A stretch of DNA of 64,000 nucleotides, taken from contig JBEKLQ010000004.1 in the NCBI GenBank assembly GCA_050010115.1, positions 7,113-71,112 on the forward strand, read 5' to 3'. Below, in pieces: positions 8,808 to 16,407 of this stretch (position 1 is the first letter of the stretch; each line of letters starts with the position of its first letter). Source of the DNA: JAKACA01 sp050010115. Lineage in GTDB: Bacteria; Actinomycetota; Acidimicrobiia; Acidimicrobiales; Bog-793. Made by a program: the position numbers and the translations under genes. The notes below the pieces were generated by a model, which did not search any database, was not told the DNA's origin, and saw only the letters and a list, made by a program, of their open reading frames with translations.

Positions 8808-8813
8808 CCCTTC

Positions 8814-9518
8814 ATGGCCAAGCAGTCGCCATCTCCAAGTGGGCAGGCGGCTCCGAGGGCTCCGACGGCGCCGCCTGCTGAACGGGCCCGACCCCGTTTC
8901 CGCGGTGTGTCCCATGAGGTCGGGGCGTTAGCCATGCTCGTGGTCGGGCCGTTGCTCGGCCTCGAGGCCAAGGGCGCGACAGTCGAAGTCTGCATCGTCG
9001 TCTACGCCCTCACGATCACGGCCATGTTGTCCGTGAGTGCGCTGTTCCACCGCGTCATGTGGGAGCCGGCAGCCAGGCGCCGGATGCGCCGCCTCGACCA
9101 CTCCATGATCTTCTGCGCCATCGCCGGCACCTACACCGCCATCTCCCTCGCCCTGCCGGGATCCGACGGCCCGATCCTGCTCGGCTTCATCTGGGCCGGA
9201 GTGGTCGGCGGGATCATCTTGCGCCTCGCCTGGCTCGACGCGCCCAAGTGGGCCGTCGCCCTTCCCTACATCGTGCTCGGCTGGGCGGCGGTGGCGGTGC
9301 TGCCGGAGTTGCTGCACTCCACCGGGGGGCTCGGTCTCGGGCTCCTGATGGGCGGCGGCCTGCTCTACACGGCCGGGGCGGTCGTCTACGCGCGTAAGGG
9401 GCCGGACCCCTGGCCGAAGACCTTCGGGTACCACGAGATCTTCCATGCGTGTGTCCTCGCCGCGGTGGCGGCGCACATGTGCCTCATCGCGTTCATCGTC
9501 GTTCCGGGGAGGACGTGA
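8814..9518 (+). CDS. Hemolysin III / PAQR family membrane protein
   Basis: A 234-residue integral membrane protein with about seven predicted transmembrane helices after a Pro/Ala-rich N-terminus of 30 residues. Family signatures are FRGVSHEVGAL at the start of helix 1, SALFHRVMW, RRLDHSMIF and the late FGYHEIFHACVL, which carry the conserved Ser/His/Asp residues of the CREST/PAQR superfamily. The family is linked to haemolysin activity in Bacillus and to lipid hydrolase or receptor activity elsewhere, and its bacterial role is unclear. It is probably transcribed alone from a leaderless promoter. Confidence 0.9.
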   Translation: MAKQSPSPSGQAAPRAPTAPPAERARPRFRGVSHEVGALAMLVVGPLLGLEAKGATVEVCIVVYALTITAMLSVSALFHRVMWEPAARRRMRRLDHSMIFCAIAGTYTAISLALPGSDGPILLGFIWAGVVGGIILRLAWLDAPKWAVALPYIVLGWAAVAVLPELLHSTGGLGLGLLMGGGLLYTAGAVVYARKGPDPWPKTFGYHEIFHACVLAAVAAHMCLIAFIVVPGRT

Positions 9519-9598
9519 GGGCCTGGTCGGAGGGTGCTCGGGTCGATCAACCCGGCGGACTGGTACTTCGTGAGCTGACCACCGAACCGCTCAGCGCT

Positions 9599-10990
9599 TC
9601 ACGCCGGGATCGAACGACCGGCCAGCTCCTGCACGAGCTCGGTGCCGTTGACGGTGCCCCAGCCACTCGCCAGGTCATACCCCCGTACTGCCTCATAGCC
9701 CTTCACCAGGCTCTCCTTGCCGTTCACGGGGACAAGGACGGAGTTGTTGCCGTGCGTGACGTCGATGAGCCCCGGCGCACCGATCGCCCCGAGGACATAG
9801 AGCGTCGGGTTGATCAGCCCGAGCGCCCCGTTTCTCAGCTGAGCGGCCACCGCGACGATCCCGGCGAACATCGGGCTGGACAGGCTGGTGCCCGCGGTCG
9901 CATAGAAGCCCGCCGGCGACCCCGGCACGCTGGTATAGATCACGGTCCCGTACGCCGTCATGGCGACGTCCGGCATCCCCCGTCGGCTACCAACGGTGGA
10001 CGCCACGCCGTCCTGCCACGAAGGCCGGGCGAAGAACTCCGATACTCCCCCGCCCCCGGCTGCAGCAGCCGCGTTCCACACGGCTGGCGGGTCGGTCGGA
10101 TGGCCGGCCGAGTCGATGAACAGCTCCGTCCCGCCCACAGCCGTAACGAGCGGGTCGCTCGCGGGCCAGCTGACTACTGGCGTTCCGTAGTAGTTGTTCA
10201 CGTTGGTCGTCTGACCCGAGGCGCCGGCATCCCCCGCTGCAGCAAGGATGGTCACGCCATGCCGTTCGGCCTCGCCGTAGACGCCACGCAGATCCATGAG
10301 CGAGTCTGCGCTCGGGAACGTCTCCTCCGTGGCACCGAAACTCTGGCTGATCACCGCCACGTGCTCGTAGCGAATCAGGTAGTTCTCGGCCGCCATGATC
10401 TGCGGCACGCCCGAGGTTCCCTCGACCTCGTCGACTCCGGTCACGGCCAGGACGATGGAGGCTCCCGGCGCCATGGCATGCGCCCATTCGACGTCCAGGG
10501 TCGTCTCCCCTGCCCACCCCTGCATCTCGAGGTTCTTGGCATTGAACGCCGGCACTTTGCCCGCGGGCTCGATGATCTTGAACGACGGTGGCGCAGGGAG
10601 GTCGAAGCGGGCATCGAAGGTGGCAAGGTCGTGCCGGATCGTGGGTGAGCCGTAGACGTCGACGAGGCCAATCGTCCTGCCGCGCCCGTTGATGCCCGCT
10701 TTGTAGAGCGGGTACATGTTGTAGTTCACCCACATCTGGGCGGGCGAGTAACCCTGCAGCGTGCTGGCGGTGCCGCCGACTCCCGGGACCAAGCGCGGGC
10801 CGCGCTCGAAGTAGGGGCGCAGGCCGGCGAGAGCAGCGGTGCGATGGACAGCCGTCGCGGGTGCAGCGTGTGCTCTCGCCCCGCCGGCCCCACGCATGGT
10901 GTGATCCGTTGTACCCACGCCGCCTGCGCCAGCGCCGAGCGCCGCCATGAGAGACACCGCTACGACAAGGACCGCACGCCGACGCACCAT
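9599..10990 (-). CDS. Secreted S53 (sedolisin-type) serine peptidase
   Basis: Exported acid-type serine-carboxyl peptidase of 463 residues. The N-terminus MVRRRAVLVVAVSLMAALGAGAG is a clear signal peptide. The S53 catalytic Glu and Asp lie in GETTLDVEWAHAMAPGA, the oxyanion Asp in AAAGDAGASG, and the nucleophile Ser in GTSLSSPMFAGIVA. The usual long sedolisin propeptide appears to be missing: only about 80 residues lie between the signal peptide and the catalytic domain (YNMYPLYKAGINGRG). The start at 10990 is chosen for the signal peptide; the frame is open to 11110 but that extension is Arg-rich. A divergent amidohydrolase starts 114 nt away. Confidence 0.9.
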   Translation of the reverse strand: MVRRRAVLVVAVSLMAALGAGAGGVGTTDHTMRGAGGARAHAAPATAVHRTAALAGLRPYFERGPRLVPGVGGTASTLQGYSPAQMWVNYNMYPLYKAGINGRGRTIGLVDVYGSPTIRHDLATFDARFDLPAPPSFKIIEPAGKVPAFNAKNLEMQGWAGETTLDVEWAHAMAPGASIVLAVTGVDEVEGTSGVPQIMAAENYLIRYEHVAVISQSFGATEETFPSADSLMDLRGVYGEAERHGVTILAAAGDAGASGQTTNVNNYYGTPVVSWPASDPLVTAVGGTELFIDSAGHPTDPPAVWNAAAAAGGGGVSEFFARPSWQDGVASTVGSRRGMPDVAMTAYGTVIYTSVPGSPAGFYATAGTSLSSPMFAGIVAVAAQLRNGALGLINPTLYVLGAIGAPGLIDVTHGNNSVLVPVNGKESLVKGYEAVRGYDLASGWGTVNGTELVQELAGRSIPA

Positions 10991-11039
10991 GACCAGGAAG
11001 ATACCCGCCTGCTGCTCCCCGGAGGTCGGCCGGGGAGAC

Positions 11040-11060
11040 GAGACACGACTATCATGTTTC
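11040..11060 (+). promoter_or_regulatory. GAGACACG box, copy 1 (upstream of amidohydrolase)
   Basis: The sequence GAGACACGACTATCATGTTTC begins here, 64 nt before the GTG start at 11104. It matches the word GAGACACGNNTRTCA that also occurs at 13673-13698 and 23403-23428 (both minus strand). Outer bases CGAGA and TCTCG form a short inverted repeat. It also lies upstream of the divergent S53 gene. Interpreted as a shared operator; not proven. Confidence 0.5.
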
Positions 11061-11103
11061 TCGCGCCGGCGAGATCCCGGGCGCTGAGAGGAGCGCAGCA
11101 CAC

Positions 11104-12300
11104 GTGCCATCCCGAACGCTCGACTTTCCGGTCTTCGACGCCGACAACCACATGTACGAGACCCGCGAGGCGCTCACCAAGCACCTCCCGGCTGGCTACG
11201 AGGGTGTCATCGACTACGTCGACGTGCACGGCCGCACGAAGATCGTCGTCCGCGGTCAGATCAGCAACTACATCCCGAACCCGACCTTCGACGTCGTGGC
11301 GGCTCCCGGTGCCCAGGAGGAGTACTTCAAGCACGGCAACCCCGAGGGCAAGAGCTATCGGGAGATCATGGGCAAGCCGATCCGATCGGTCCCGGCGTTC
11401 CGCGAGCCCGGGCCCCGCCTGGACCTGATGGACCAGCTCGGCATTGACAAGGCGATGATGTACCCGACGCTTGCGAGCCTGGTCGAAGAGCGCATGCGGG
11501 ACGATCCGGATCTCACCCACATCACGATCCACGCGCTCAACCAGTGGATGTACGAGCAGTGGCACTTCGACTACGAAAGCCGCATCTTCTCGACGCCCGT
11601 GATCACGCTGCCGATCGTCGAGCGCGCCATCGAGGAGCTCGAGTGGGTGCTCGAGCGAGGCGCCAAAGCGGTTCTGATCCGACCGGCGCCCGTGGCAGGC
11701 TTCCGCGGCCCGAGGTCGTTCGCCCTGGAGGAGTTCGACCCGTTCTGGAAAGCAGTCGAGCGCTCCGGAGTGCTCGTGGTCATGCACGCCTCCGACAGCG
11801 GCTACACCCGCTACGTCGGCGAGTGGGAGGGCACCCGTGGCGAGTACCTGGCGTTCAAGCCGACCCCGTTCGGCCTCGTGTCGATGGGACACCGGCCGAT
11901 CGAAGACGCCGTCGCGTCGCTGTGCTGCCATGGCGTGCTCCATCGTTTCCCCGGGCTGAAGATCGCCCTCGTCGAGAACGGCAGCGCCTGGGTCCGGCCC
12001 ATCCTCAAATCACTGGCCGACGTCTACGACAAGATGCCTCAGGAGCTTCCCGAGCACCCGGTCGACGCCTTCCGCCGGAACATCTGGATGCACCCGTTCC
12101 ACGAGGAAGACCCGCGCGGCCTCGTCGAGCTGCTCGGTGCCGACAAGGTCATCTTCGGCTCCGACTACCCGCACCCGGAGGGGATGTCGGACCCGCTCTC
12201 CTACGTCGACGAGATCGCCGACCTACCAGCCGAGGACATCAAGCGGATCATGGGCGGCAACATGCTGGAGCTGCTGGATCTGACGGTGGCCTCGACGTGA
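11104..12300 (+). CDS. Amidohydrolase family protein (amidohydrolase_2)
   Basis: TIM-barrel metal-dependent hydrolase or decarboxylase of 398 residues. The metal-binding N-terminal motif appears as FDADNHMYE, where DxDxH is replaced by DADNH; a later barrel His lies in VVMHASDSGYTRY and the C-terminal FGSDYPHPEG carries the conserved Asp. This is the subgroup near 2-amino-3-carboxymuconate semialdehyde decarboxylases, common in actinobacterial catabolic clusters. The start is GTG at 11104 with AGGAG about 10 nt upstream. It is homologous in type to the amidohydrolase at 20352-21578, and both have a GAGACACG box upstream of their transcription unit. Confidence 0.9.
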   Translation: MPSRTLDFPVFDADNHMYETREALTKHLPAGYEGVIDYVDVHGRTKIVVRGQISNYIPNPTFDVVAAPGAQEEYFKHGNPEGKSYREIMGKPIRSVPAFREPGPRLDLMDQLGIDKAMMYPTLASLVEERMRDDPDLTHITIHALNQWMYEQWHFDYESRIFSTPVITLPIVERAIEELEWVLERGAKAVLIRPAPVAGFRGPRSFALEEFDPFWKAVERSGVLVVMHASDSGYTRYVGEWEGTRGEYLAFKPTPFGLVSMGHRPIEDAVASLCCHGVLHRFPGLKIALVENGSAWVRPILKSLADVYDKMPQELPEHPVDAFRRNIWMHPFHEEDPRGLVELLGADKVIFGSDYPHPEGMSDPLSYVDEIADLPAEDIKRIMGGNMLELLDLTVAST

Positions 12301-12476
12301 CTGACGCCGCTGCCGCCTACGCCGCTGCCGCCGCTGACGCCTACGCCGATGCCAACGCCGTCAACGCCGTCTACGCCGTCTCGCTAGGGCGCACGCATCG
12401 CGACGGTGTACGCGGTTTGTACCGACTGTGGGAACAAAGCGCGTACACCGTCTGGGTCCTCCGGCCTATTGAGTGA
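12297..12476 (+). repeat. Low-complexity GCC-rich stretch with a coupled 59-codon open frame
   Basis: Directly after the amidohydrolase, a GTG overlapping its stop (GTGA) opens a 59-codon frame. The first half is an imperfect GCC/TAC/GAC codon repeat giving Ala, Tyr, Asp and Val; the second half runs through the 51-nt palindrome at 12402-12452. The GTGA overlap looks like the true couplings elsewhere in this window, but the composition is low-complexity and nothing resembles a domain. I treat it as repeat sequence rather than as a gene. Confidence 0.5.
12402..12452. repeat. 51-nt imperfect palindrome, copy A
   Basis: Two 22-nt arms flank the 7-nt loop GACTGTG. The left arm starts GACGGTGTACGCG and continues GTTTGTACC; the right arm ends CGCGTACACCGTC. 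Twenty of 22 arm positions pair. Near-identical elements lie at 53048-53098 (opposite orientation) and 58183-58233. It sits about 100 nt downstream of the amidohydrolase stop and beside a decayed gene. Confidence 0.9.
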
Positions 12477-12491
12477 CCGAGCCCATCAAGA

Positions 12492-12759
12492 TCACGGCCC
12501 CGTCGGGGGCGAGCCCGTCGCCGGCGGAACAGAGGGGTGCGACCAAGTCGACCCACCATCGGTGGTGACCGCGATCGCCGCCCTTTGGTGGACGACTCCG
12601 ACGGCCGAGACACCGACGGCGATGCACTCAGGTGCGCTCGGCCAGCTGAGCAGCCCACCGACGCCAACTGCCCCCGGCGCTCCCGGCATCGGGAACGTTG
12701 CCTGACCTCCGGGCCTCGGCGAGCCCGCGCTCGGGCTCGTCACGCCGCGCTCACCCGAG
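12492..12759 (-). pseudogene. Remnant of a BNR/sialidase-type repeat protein
   Basis: Read on the minus strand, this gap encodes SAPECIAVGVSAVG followed by AAIAVTTDGGSTW, the two halves of the repeat seen in large beta-propeller BNR-type extracellular proteins (CxAVG then TTDGGxTW). Only about one repeat is left, with no signal peptide, no plausible start and no extension on either side. The rest of the 459-nt gap holds palindrome copy A and low-complexity sequence. I take it as debris from a lost gene. Confidence 0.5.
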
Positions 12760-13650
12760 TTAGGAACCATCCTTCCTCGCCGGCTGCACGGGCGGCGCGC
12801 TCCCCCACGCCGGCACGCCGTACTCAGGCGTCCCGACCCAACCGCCTCCGGTCAGCTCAGCCCAATGGGCATGGTTCAACTGGTGCAGGCTGAAGCATGC
12901 GTTCAGCGCGTTGTAGAAACCCATACAGTCCTGCGACTGGTTCACCGCCTCCTTCACCAGCAAGGCGGTGACAGTCGGGCGCTCGGCGATGCGCCGGGCG
13001 AACGCCAGGGTCTTGTCGACGAGGCTGTCCGCCGGGAACACCTTGTTCACCATGCCCAAGCGGTACGCCTCCTCGACGTCCATCGAGTCCCCCGTCAACA
13101 TGAGCTCTTTCGTCCTGCGAGGCCCGAACTCCCACGGGTGGGCGAAATACTCGACGCCGCACATGCCGAGCCGGGCGCCGGTCACGTCGGCGAAGGTGAC
13201 GTCGTCGGCCGCGCAGATGAGGTCGCACGCCCACATGAGCATGAGCCCGGCCGCGTAGACCGGGCCGTGCACCTGGGCGATGGTGATCTTGCGAAGGTTG
13301 CGCCACCGTCGGGTGTTCTCGAAGAAGTACTGCCATTCCGGGATCATCCGGCGCTCCAGGCCCTCTCGGGTCGCCCCGTCCCCCATCGCCGTCGGATGGC
13401 GGTTCGGGCCGTAGTACTCCTCCATCGCCTCGGGGGACCCCATGTCGTGACCGGACGAGAACATCTTCCCGGTGCCTCCGAGGATGACGACCCGGACCTT
13501 GTCGTCCGCCTCGGCCTCCCGGAAGGCGTCGCCCAACTCGACAAGCATCCCCCGGCTCTGGGCATTGCGCGTCTCCGGACGGTTGAGCAGAATCCGGACG
13601 ATCGCGCCGTCGTCGAGCGCCTCCCACGTGAGAAACCGGTACTCCCCCAT
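12760..13650 (-). CDS. Enoyl-CoA hydratase/isomerase family protein
   Basis: Crotonase-fold enzyme of 296 residues acting on acyl-CoA thioesters. The first oxyanion-hole strand is ILGGTGKMFSSGHDMGSPE, the second is QVHGPVYAAGLMLMWACDLICAA, and the usual catalytic Glu region appears as GARLGMCGVEYFAHPW, which is divergent from the typical hydratase ExxxGxxP pattern, so isomerase or hydrolase activity is possible. The start is ATG at 13650 with GGGAGG 7 nt upstream. It is divergent from the acyl-CoA dehydrogenase pair; the 51 nt between carry GAGACACG box copy 2 and a TATGGT -10. Confidence 0.9.
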   Translation of the reverse strand: MGEYRFLTWEALDDGAIVRILLNRPETRNAQSRGMLVELGDAFREAEADDKVRVVILGGTGKMFSSGHDMGSPEAMEEYYGPNRHPTAMGDGATREGLERRMIPEWQYFFENTRRWRNLRKITIAQVHGPVYAAGLMLMWACDLICAADDVTFADVTGARLGMCGVEYFAHPWEFGPRRTKELMLTGDSMDVEEAYRLGMVNKVFPADSLVDKTLAFARRIAERPTVTALLVKEAVNQSQDCMGFYNALNACFSLHQLNHAHWAELTGGGWVGTPEYGVPAWGSAPPVQPARKDGS

Positions 13651-13672
13651 CTCGCTCCTCCCTTTGCCCGTC

Positions 13673-13698
13673 GGCACCATACCTGATAGACGTGTCTC
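13673..13698 (-). promoter_or_regulatory. GAGACACG box, copy 2, with TATGGT -10
   Basis: On the minus strand the sequence begins GAGACACGTCTATCA and is followed two bases later by TATGGT (13676-13681), a TANNNT -10 that would start transcription about 19 nt before the hydratase ATG. Twenty of 26 bases equal box copy 3 at 23403-23428, including the TATGGT. The core AGACGTGTCT is itself an inverted repeat and also lies 5 nt before the plus-strand ATG at 13702, so one bound protein could control both directions. Confidence 0.58.
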
Positions 13699-13701
13699 GT
13701 C

Positions 13702-14886
13702 ATGGACCTCGCCGTCTCTGCCGCCGAACGCGACTTTCGCGACCGGGCGCGGACCTGGCTGGCCGAGAATGTGCCACGTGATGCGGCTCCCGATGACCCC
13801 AGAGCCTCGCAGCAGCTCGAGCTCGCCTGGCAGCGTGAGCAGTTCGACAGTGGCTGGGCAGGCGTCAACTGGCCCAGCGAGTACGGCGGTCTCGGGCTCT
13901 CGCTCGCCGAGCAGCTGATCTGGTACGAGGAATACGCGCTGGCGGGGGCGCCACAGCCGAGGGCGAGCTTCGTGGGGTTGCGCCACGCCGGCCCGACGCT
14001 CATCCTCCGCGGTACCGATGCCCAGAAAGCCGAGCACCTGCCGCAGATTCTGAAGGGTGAGCTGACGTGGTGCCAGGGTTTCTCGGAGCCGGCAGCCGGG
14101 TCGGATCTGGCGGCACTGCAAACGCGGGCCGTCATCGACGGTGACCATCTCGTCGTGTCAGGCCAGAAGATCTGGACAAGCTACGCCGATGTCGCCACGT
14201 ACCAGGAGCTGCTCGTGCGGACCGATCCGGAGGCGCCGAGGCACCGGGGCATCACCTGGGTGATCTGCGACATGCGCTCGCCCGGGATCGAGGTACGACC
14301 GATCCGGACCCTCGCCGGCGTGTCGGAGTTTTGCGAGGTGTTCTACGACGAGGTGCGCATCCCGCTCGCGAACGTCGTCGGCGAGCTGAACGACGGCTGG
14401 TCCGTGGCCATGTCGACACTCTCGTTCGAGCGGGGCACGGCATTCATGGCCGAGCAGGTGAGCCTCGCTCGCACGCTGGACGCCCTGGTTGAGGTCGCCC
14501 GGGTCGTGATCGGCCCCGACGGGCGGAGGCCGGCGATCGACGACGAGGAGATCGCACGCCGGCTCGGGCGAGCGCGGGCGGAGGTGTCCGCCTTGCGGGC
14601 GATGATGTTGGCGTCCGTCTCCCGCTCGGCCGGACAGCCTCAGCCGGGACCTGAGGCATCGATGATCCGCGTCCTGTACGGCGAGCTCGAGCAGCGGATC
14701 ACCAAGCTGGCCGTCGACATCGTCGGTCCCGACGGTGCGGCTTTGGTCGGCGTGCCGGGTTTGGCACCCCGGCGGCGGTCGTGGACCGACGAGTACCTCT
14801 GGAGCTTCCAAGCCACGATCGCGGCCGGGTCGAAGGACATCCAGCGCAACATCATCGGTGAGCGAGTGTTGGGACTGCCGCGATGA
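13702..14886 (+). CDS. Acyl-CoA dehydrogenase, first of a coupled pair
   Basis: FAD-dependent acyl-CoA dehydrogenase of 394 residues introducing an alpha-beta double bond. Visible are the N-terminal helical domain (GVNWPSEYGGLGLSLAEQ), the substrate/FAD strand WCQGFSEPAAGSDLAALQTRA, GQKIWTSYADVATY, and the C-terminal AGSKDIQRNIIGERVLGLPR. The stop overlaps the next start as ATGA. Side-by-side unequal FadE genes in actinobacteria typically form alpha2beta2 heterotetramers, as ChsE1-ChsE2 does in steroid side-chain oxidation; that assignment here is inference. Confidence 0.93.
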   Translation: MDLAVSAAERDFRDRARTWLAENVPRDAAPDDPRASQQLELAWQREQFDSGWAGVNWPSEYGGLGLSLAEQLIWYEEYALAGAPQPRASFVGLRHAGPTLILRGTDAQKAEHLPQILKGELTWCQGFSEPAAGSDLAALQTRAVIDGDHLVVSGQKIWTSYADVATYQELLVRTDPEAPRHRGITWVICDMRSPGIEVRPIRTLAGVSEFCEVFYDEVRIPLANVVGELNDGWSVAMSTLSFERGTAFMAEQVSLARTLDALVEVARVVIGPDGRRPAIDDEEIARRLGRARAEVSALRAMMLASVSRSAGQPQPGPEASMIRVLYGELEQRITKLAVDIVGPDGAALVGVPGLAPRRRSWTDEYLWSFQATIAAGSKDIQRNIIGERVLGLPR

Positions 14887-15899
14887 ACCTCATGCCCACT
14901 GCAGAGCAGGAAGCGCTGGCGGGTGCTGCTGCCCGCTTCCTCGCGGGTGGCGCGGCCGGCGCCGGCGCCGGCGCCGGCGCCGCCGCTTGGAGCGATATGG
15001 CCGATCTCGGTTGGTTCGGGATCGGCCTGCCGCCCGAGCTCGGGGGCGCAGGGGGCTCGCTCGCCGACCAGGTGCTGTTGTTCCGTGAGCTGGGGCGAGG
15101 CCTCGCCCCAGGCCCGCTGCTCGGCACCGTGCTCGGGGCCCGGCTCGCCGCTTTCGCCCGGCGCGACCCGCTCGCTCGATCGATGATCGACGGTGAGGTC
15201 ACGGCCGCGCTCGCGGAGCCCTGGCGGGACCCGTCAGCTTCGATCTCGGGCAACAGGGTGAGCGGACGTTTTCGCGTGCTGGAGCTCGACGATGCCGACC
15301 TGGTGATGTTCCTCGCGCCCGACGGTGTCGCCCTCGTCAACGCGCAGGCGCTGAGGAGGCATGCGTCCATCCACCCGCTGGACGGTCCGGACCCGTCGGT
15401 GCCCGTCTCGCTCGCCGAAGTCGCGGACAGTTCGGCTCTCACGACCGAGGTGGTCGTGACCGGTCCACCGGCAGTGGAGCTCGGAGCGCGCGGCCGGGCG
15501 GTCGCGGCTGCGCTCCTCGTCGGGATCCTCGAAGCCTGCCGGGACATGTCGGTCGCCTATGTGAAGAGCCGCGAGCAATTCGGCAAGCCGATCGGGTCGT
15601 TCCAGGCCGTCAAGCACCGCTGCGCCGACATGGCGGTTCGCGCCGAGTCGGCAGGCTCGTTGCTGTTCCTGGCTGCGCTGTCGCTGGAGGATGGCCTGCC
15701 TGACGCCGACCGCCTCGTGTCATCGGCGAAGGCTTTGGCGTCGGAGTACGCAGTCCAGTCGGCCCATGACAACGTGCAGAATCACGGAGGTGTGGGTTTC
15801 ACGGCGGAGTGCCCGGCTCATCTGTACGCCAAGCGGGCGCTCGCCTGGTCGGTCACGCTCGGGTCGCCTGACGTCCTGTTCGCTGAGGTCGCCCGATGA
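14883..15899 (+). CDS. Acyl-CoA dehydrogenase, second of a coupled pair
   Basis: Shorter, diverged acyl-CoA dehydrogenase of 338 residues. The N-terminal part includes an unusual Ala/Gly run (GGAAGAGAGAGAAAW) after ARFLA. The C-terminal part is well conserved: SREQFGKPIGSFQAVKHRCADM, then HDNVQNHGGVGFTAECPAHLYAKR. The middle beta domain is poorly conserved (FRVLELDDADLVMFLAP), as in the partner subunits of heteromeric steroid-type dehydrogenases. It overlaps the preceding gene by 4 nt and the DoxX-like gene by 4 nt, so the three are surely one message. Confidence 0.92.
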   Translation: MNLMPTAEQEALAGAAARFLAGGAAGAGAGAGAAAWSDMADLGWFGIGLPPELGGAGGSLADQVLLFRELGRGLAPGPLLGTVLGARLAAFARRDPLARSMIDGEVTAALAEPWRDPSASISGNRVSGRFRVLELDDADLVMFLAPDGVALVNAQALRRHASIHPLDGPDPSVPVSLAEVADSSALTTEVVVTGPPAVELGARGRAVAAALLVGILEACRDMSVAYVKSREQFGKPIGSFQAVKHRCADMAVRAESAGSLLFLAALSLEDGLPDADRLVSSAKALASEYAVQSAHDNVQNHGGVGFTAECPAHLYAKRALAWSVTLGSPDVLFAEVAR

Positions 15900-16381
15900 C
15901 GAGGTTGCTTGGTGAGGTGTTCCTCACGAAGTCGATCGGTTTGTGCGCGCCGCAGTGGCTGGCGATCCTGCGGATCGGGCTCGGGCTGTGGTGGCTGCAG
16001 AGCTTCAACCACAAGGACAAGAAGGCGTGGTTCCAACGGGGCTCCGGCATCGCCTGGGCGAGGTCGGTGGCCGAGAAGCACAAGTGGAAGCTCGTCAGGA
16101 CCGGCTTCGCCAAGGTCGTCGAGCCGCGGCCGAAGATGATGGCCTACGTCGTCGTATTCTCCGAGCTCGCTATCGGCCTCGGCATCACGTTCGGCTTCCT
16201 CACGCCGATCGCCCTCGCCGGCGGCCTGCTCCTGAACATCTCGTACTTCTTCCTGATGATCCACGACTGGGCCGAGCAAGGGCAGAACTCGATGATGGCC
16301 CTCATCTCCGTCGTCTGCATCCTCGCCCAGGCGAACCAGGCGTGGTCGATCGACCGCTTGCTCCACATCTTGGGCGCCTGA
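15896..16381 (+). CDS. DoxX family membrane protein
   Basis: A 161-residue membrane protein with about four transmembrane helices (PQWLAILRIGLGLWWLQSF; MMAYVVVFSELAIGLGITFGF; TPIALAGGLLLNISYFFLMI; MMALISVVCILAQ). The first helix with its Arg and the overall layout fit DoxX/DoxD-type proteins, which include quinone-linked oxidoreductase subunits and redox stress proteins. Coupled by ATGA to two acyl-CoA dehydrogenases, it may help pass electrons to the quinone pool, but this is only a context argument. Confidence 0.8.
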   Translation: MTRLLGEVFLTKSIGLCAPQWLAILRIGLGLWWLQSFNHKDKKAWFQRGSGIAWARSVAEKHKWKLVRTGFAKVVEPRPKMMAYVVVFSELAIGLGITFGFLTPIALAGGLLLNISYFFLMIHDWAEQGQNSMMALISVVCILAQANQAWSIDRLLHILGA

Positions 16382-16407
16382 CCTAGCTGACCCGGTAGGA
16401 CTGTCGG

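Noticed and set aside
12402..12452. Palindrome A as a tRNA, small RNA gene or CxxC-containing peptide
   Set aside because: It has no cloverleaf or CCA context, and the short peptides readable from all three copies follow from the palindrome itself.
12297..12476. 59-codon gene coupled to the amidohydrolase by GTGA
   Set aside because: The product is low-complexity Ala-rich sequence running through the 51-nt palindrome. Reported only as repeat sequence.
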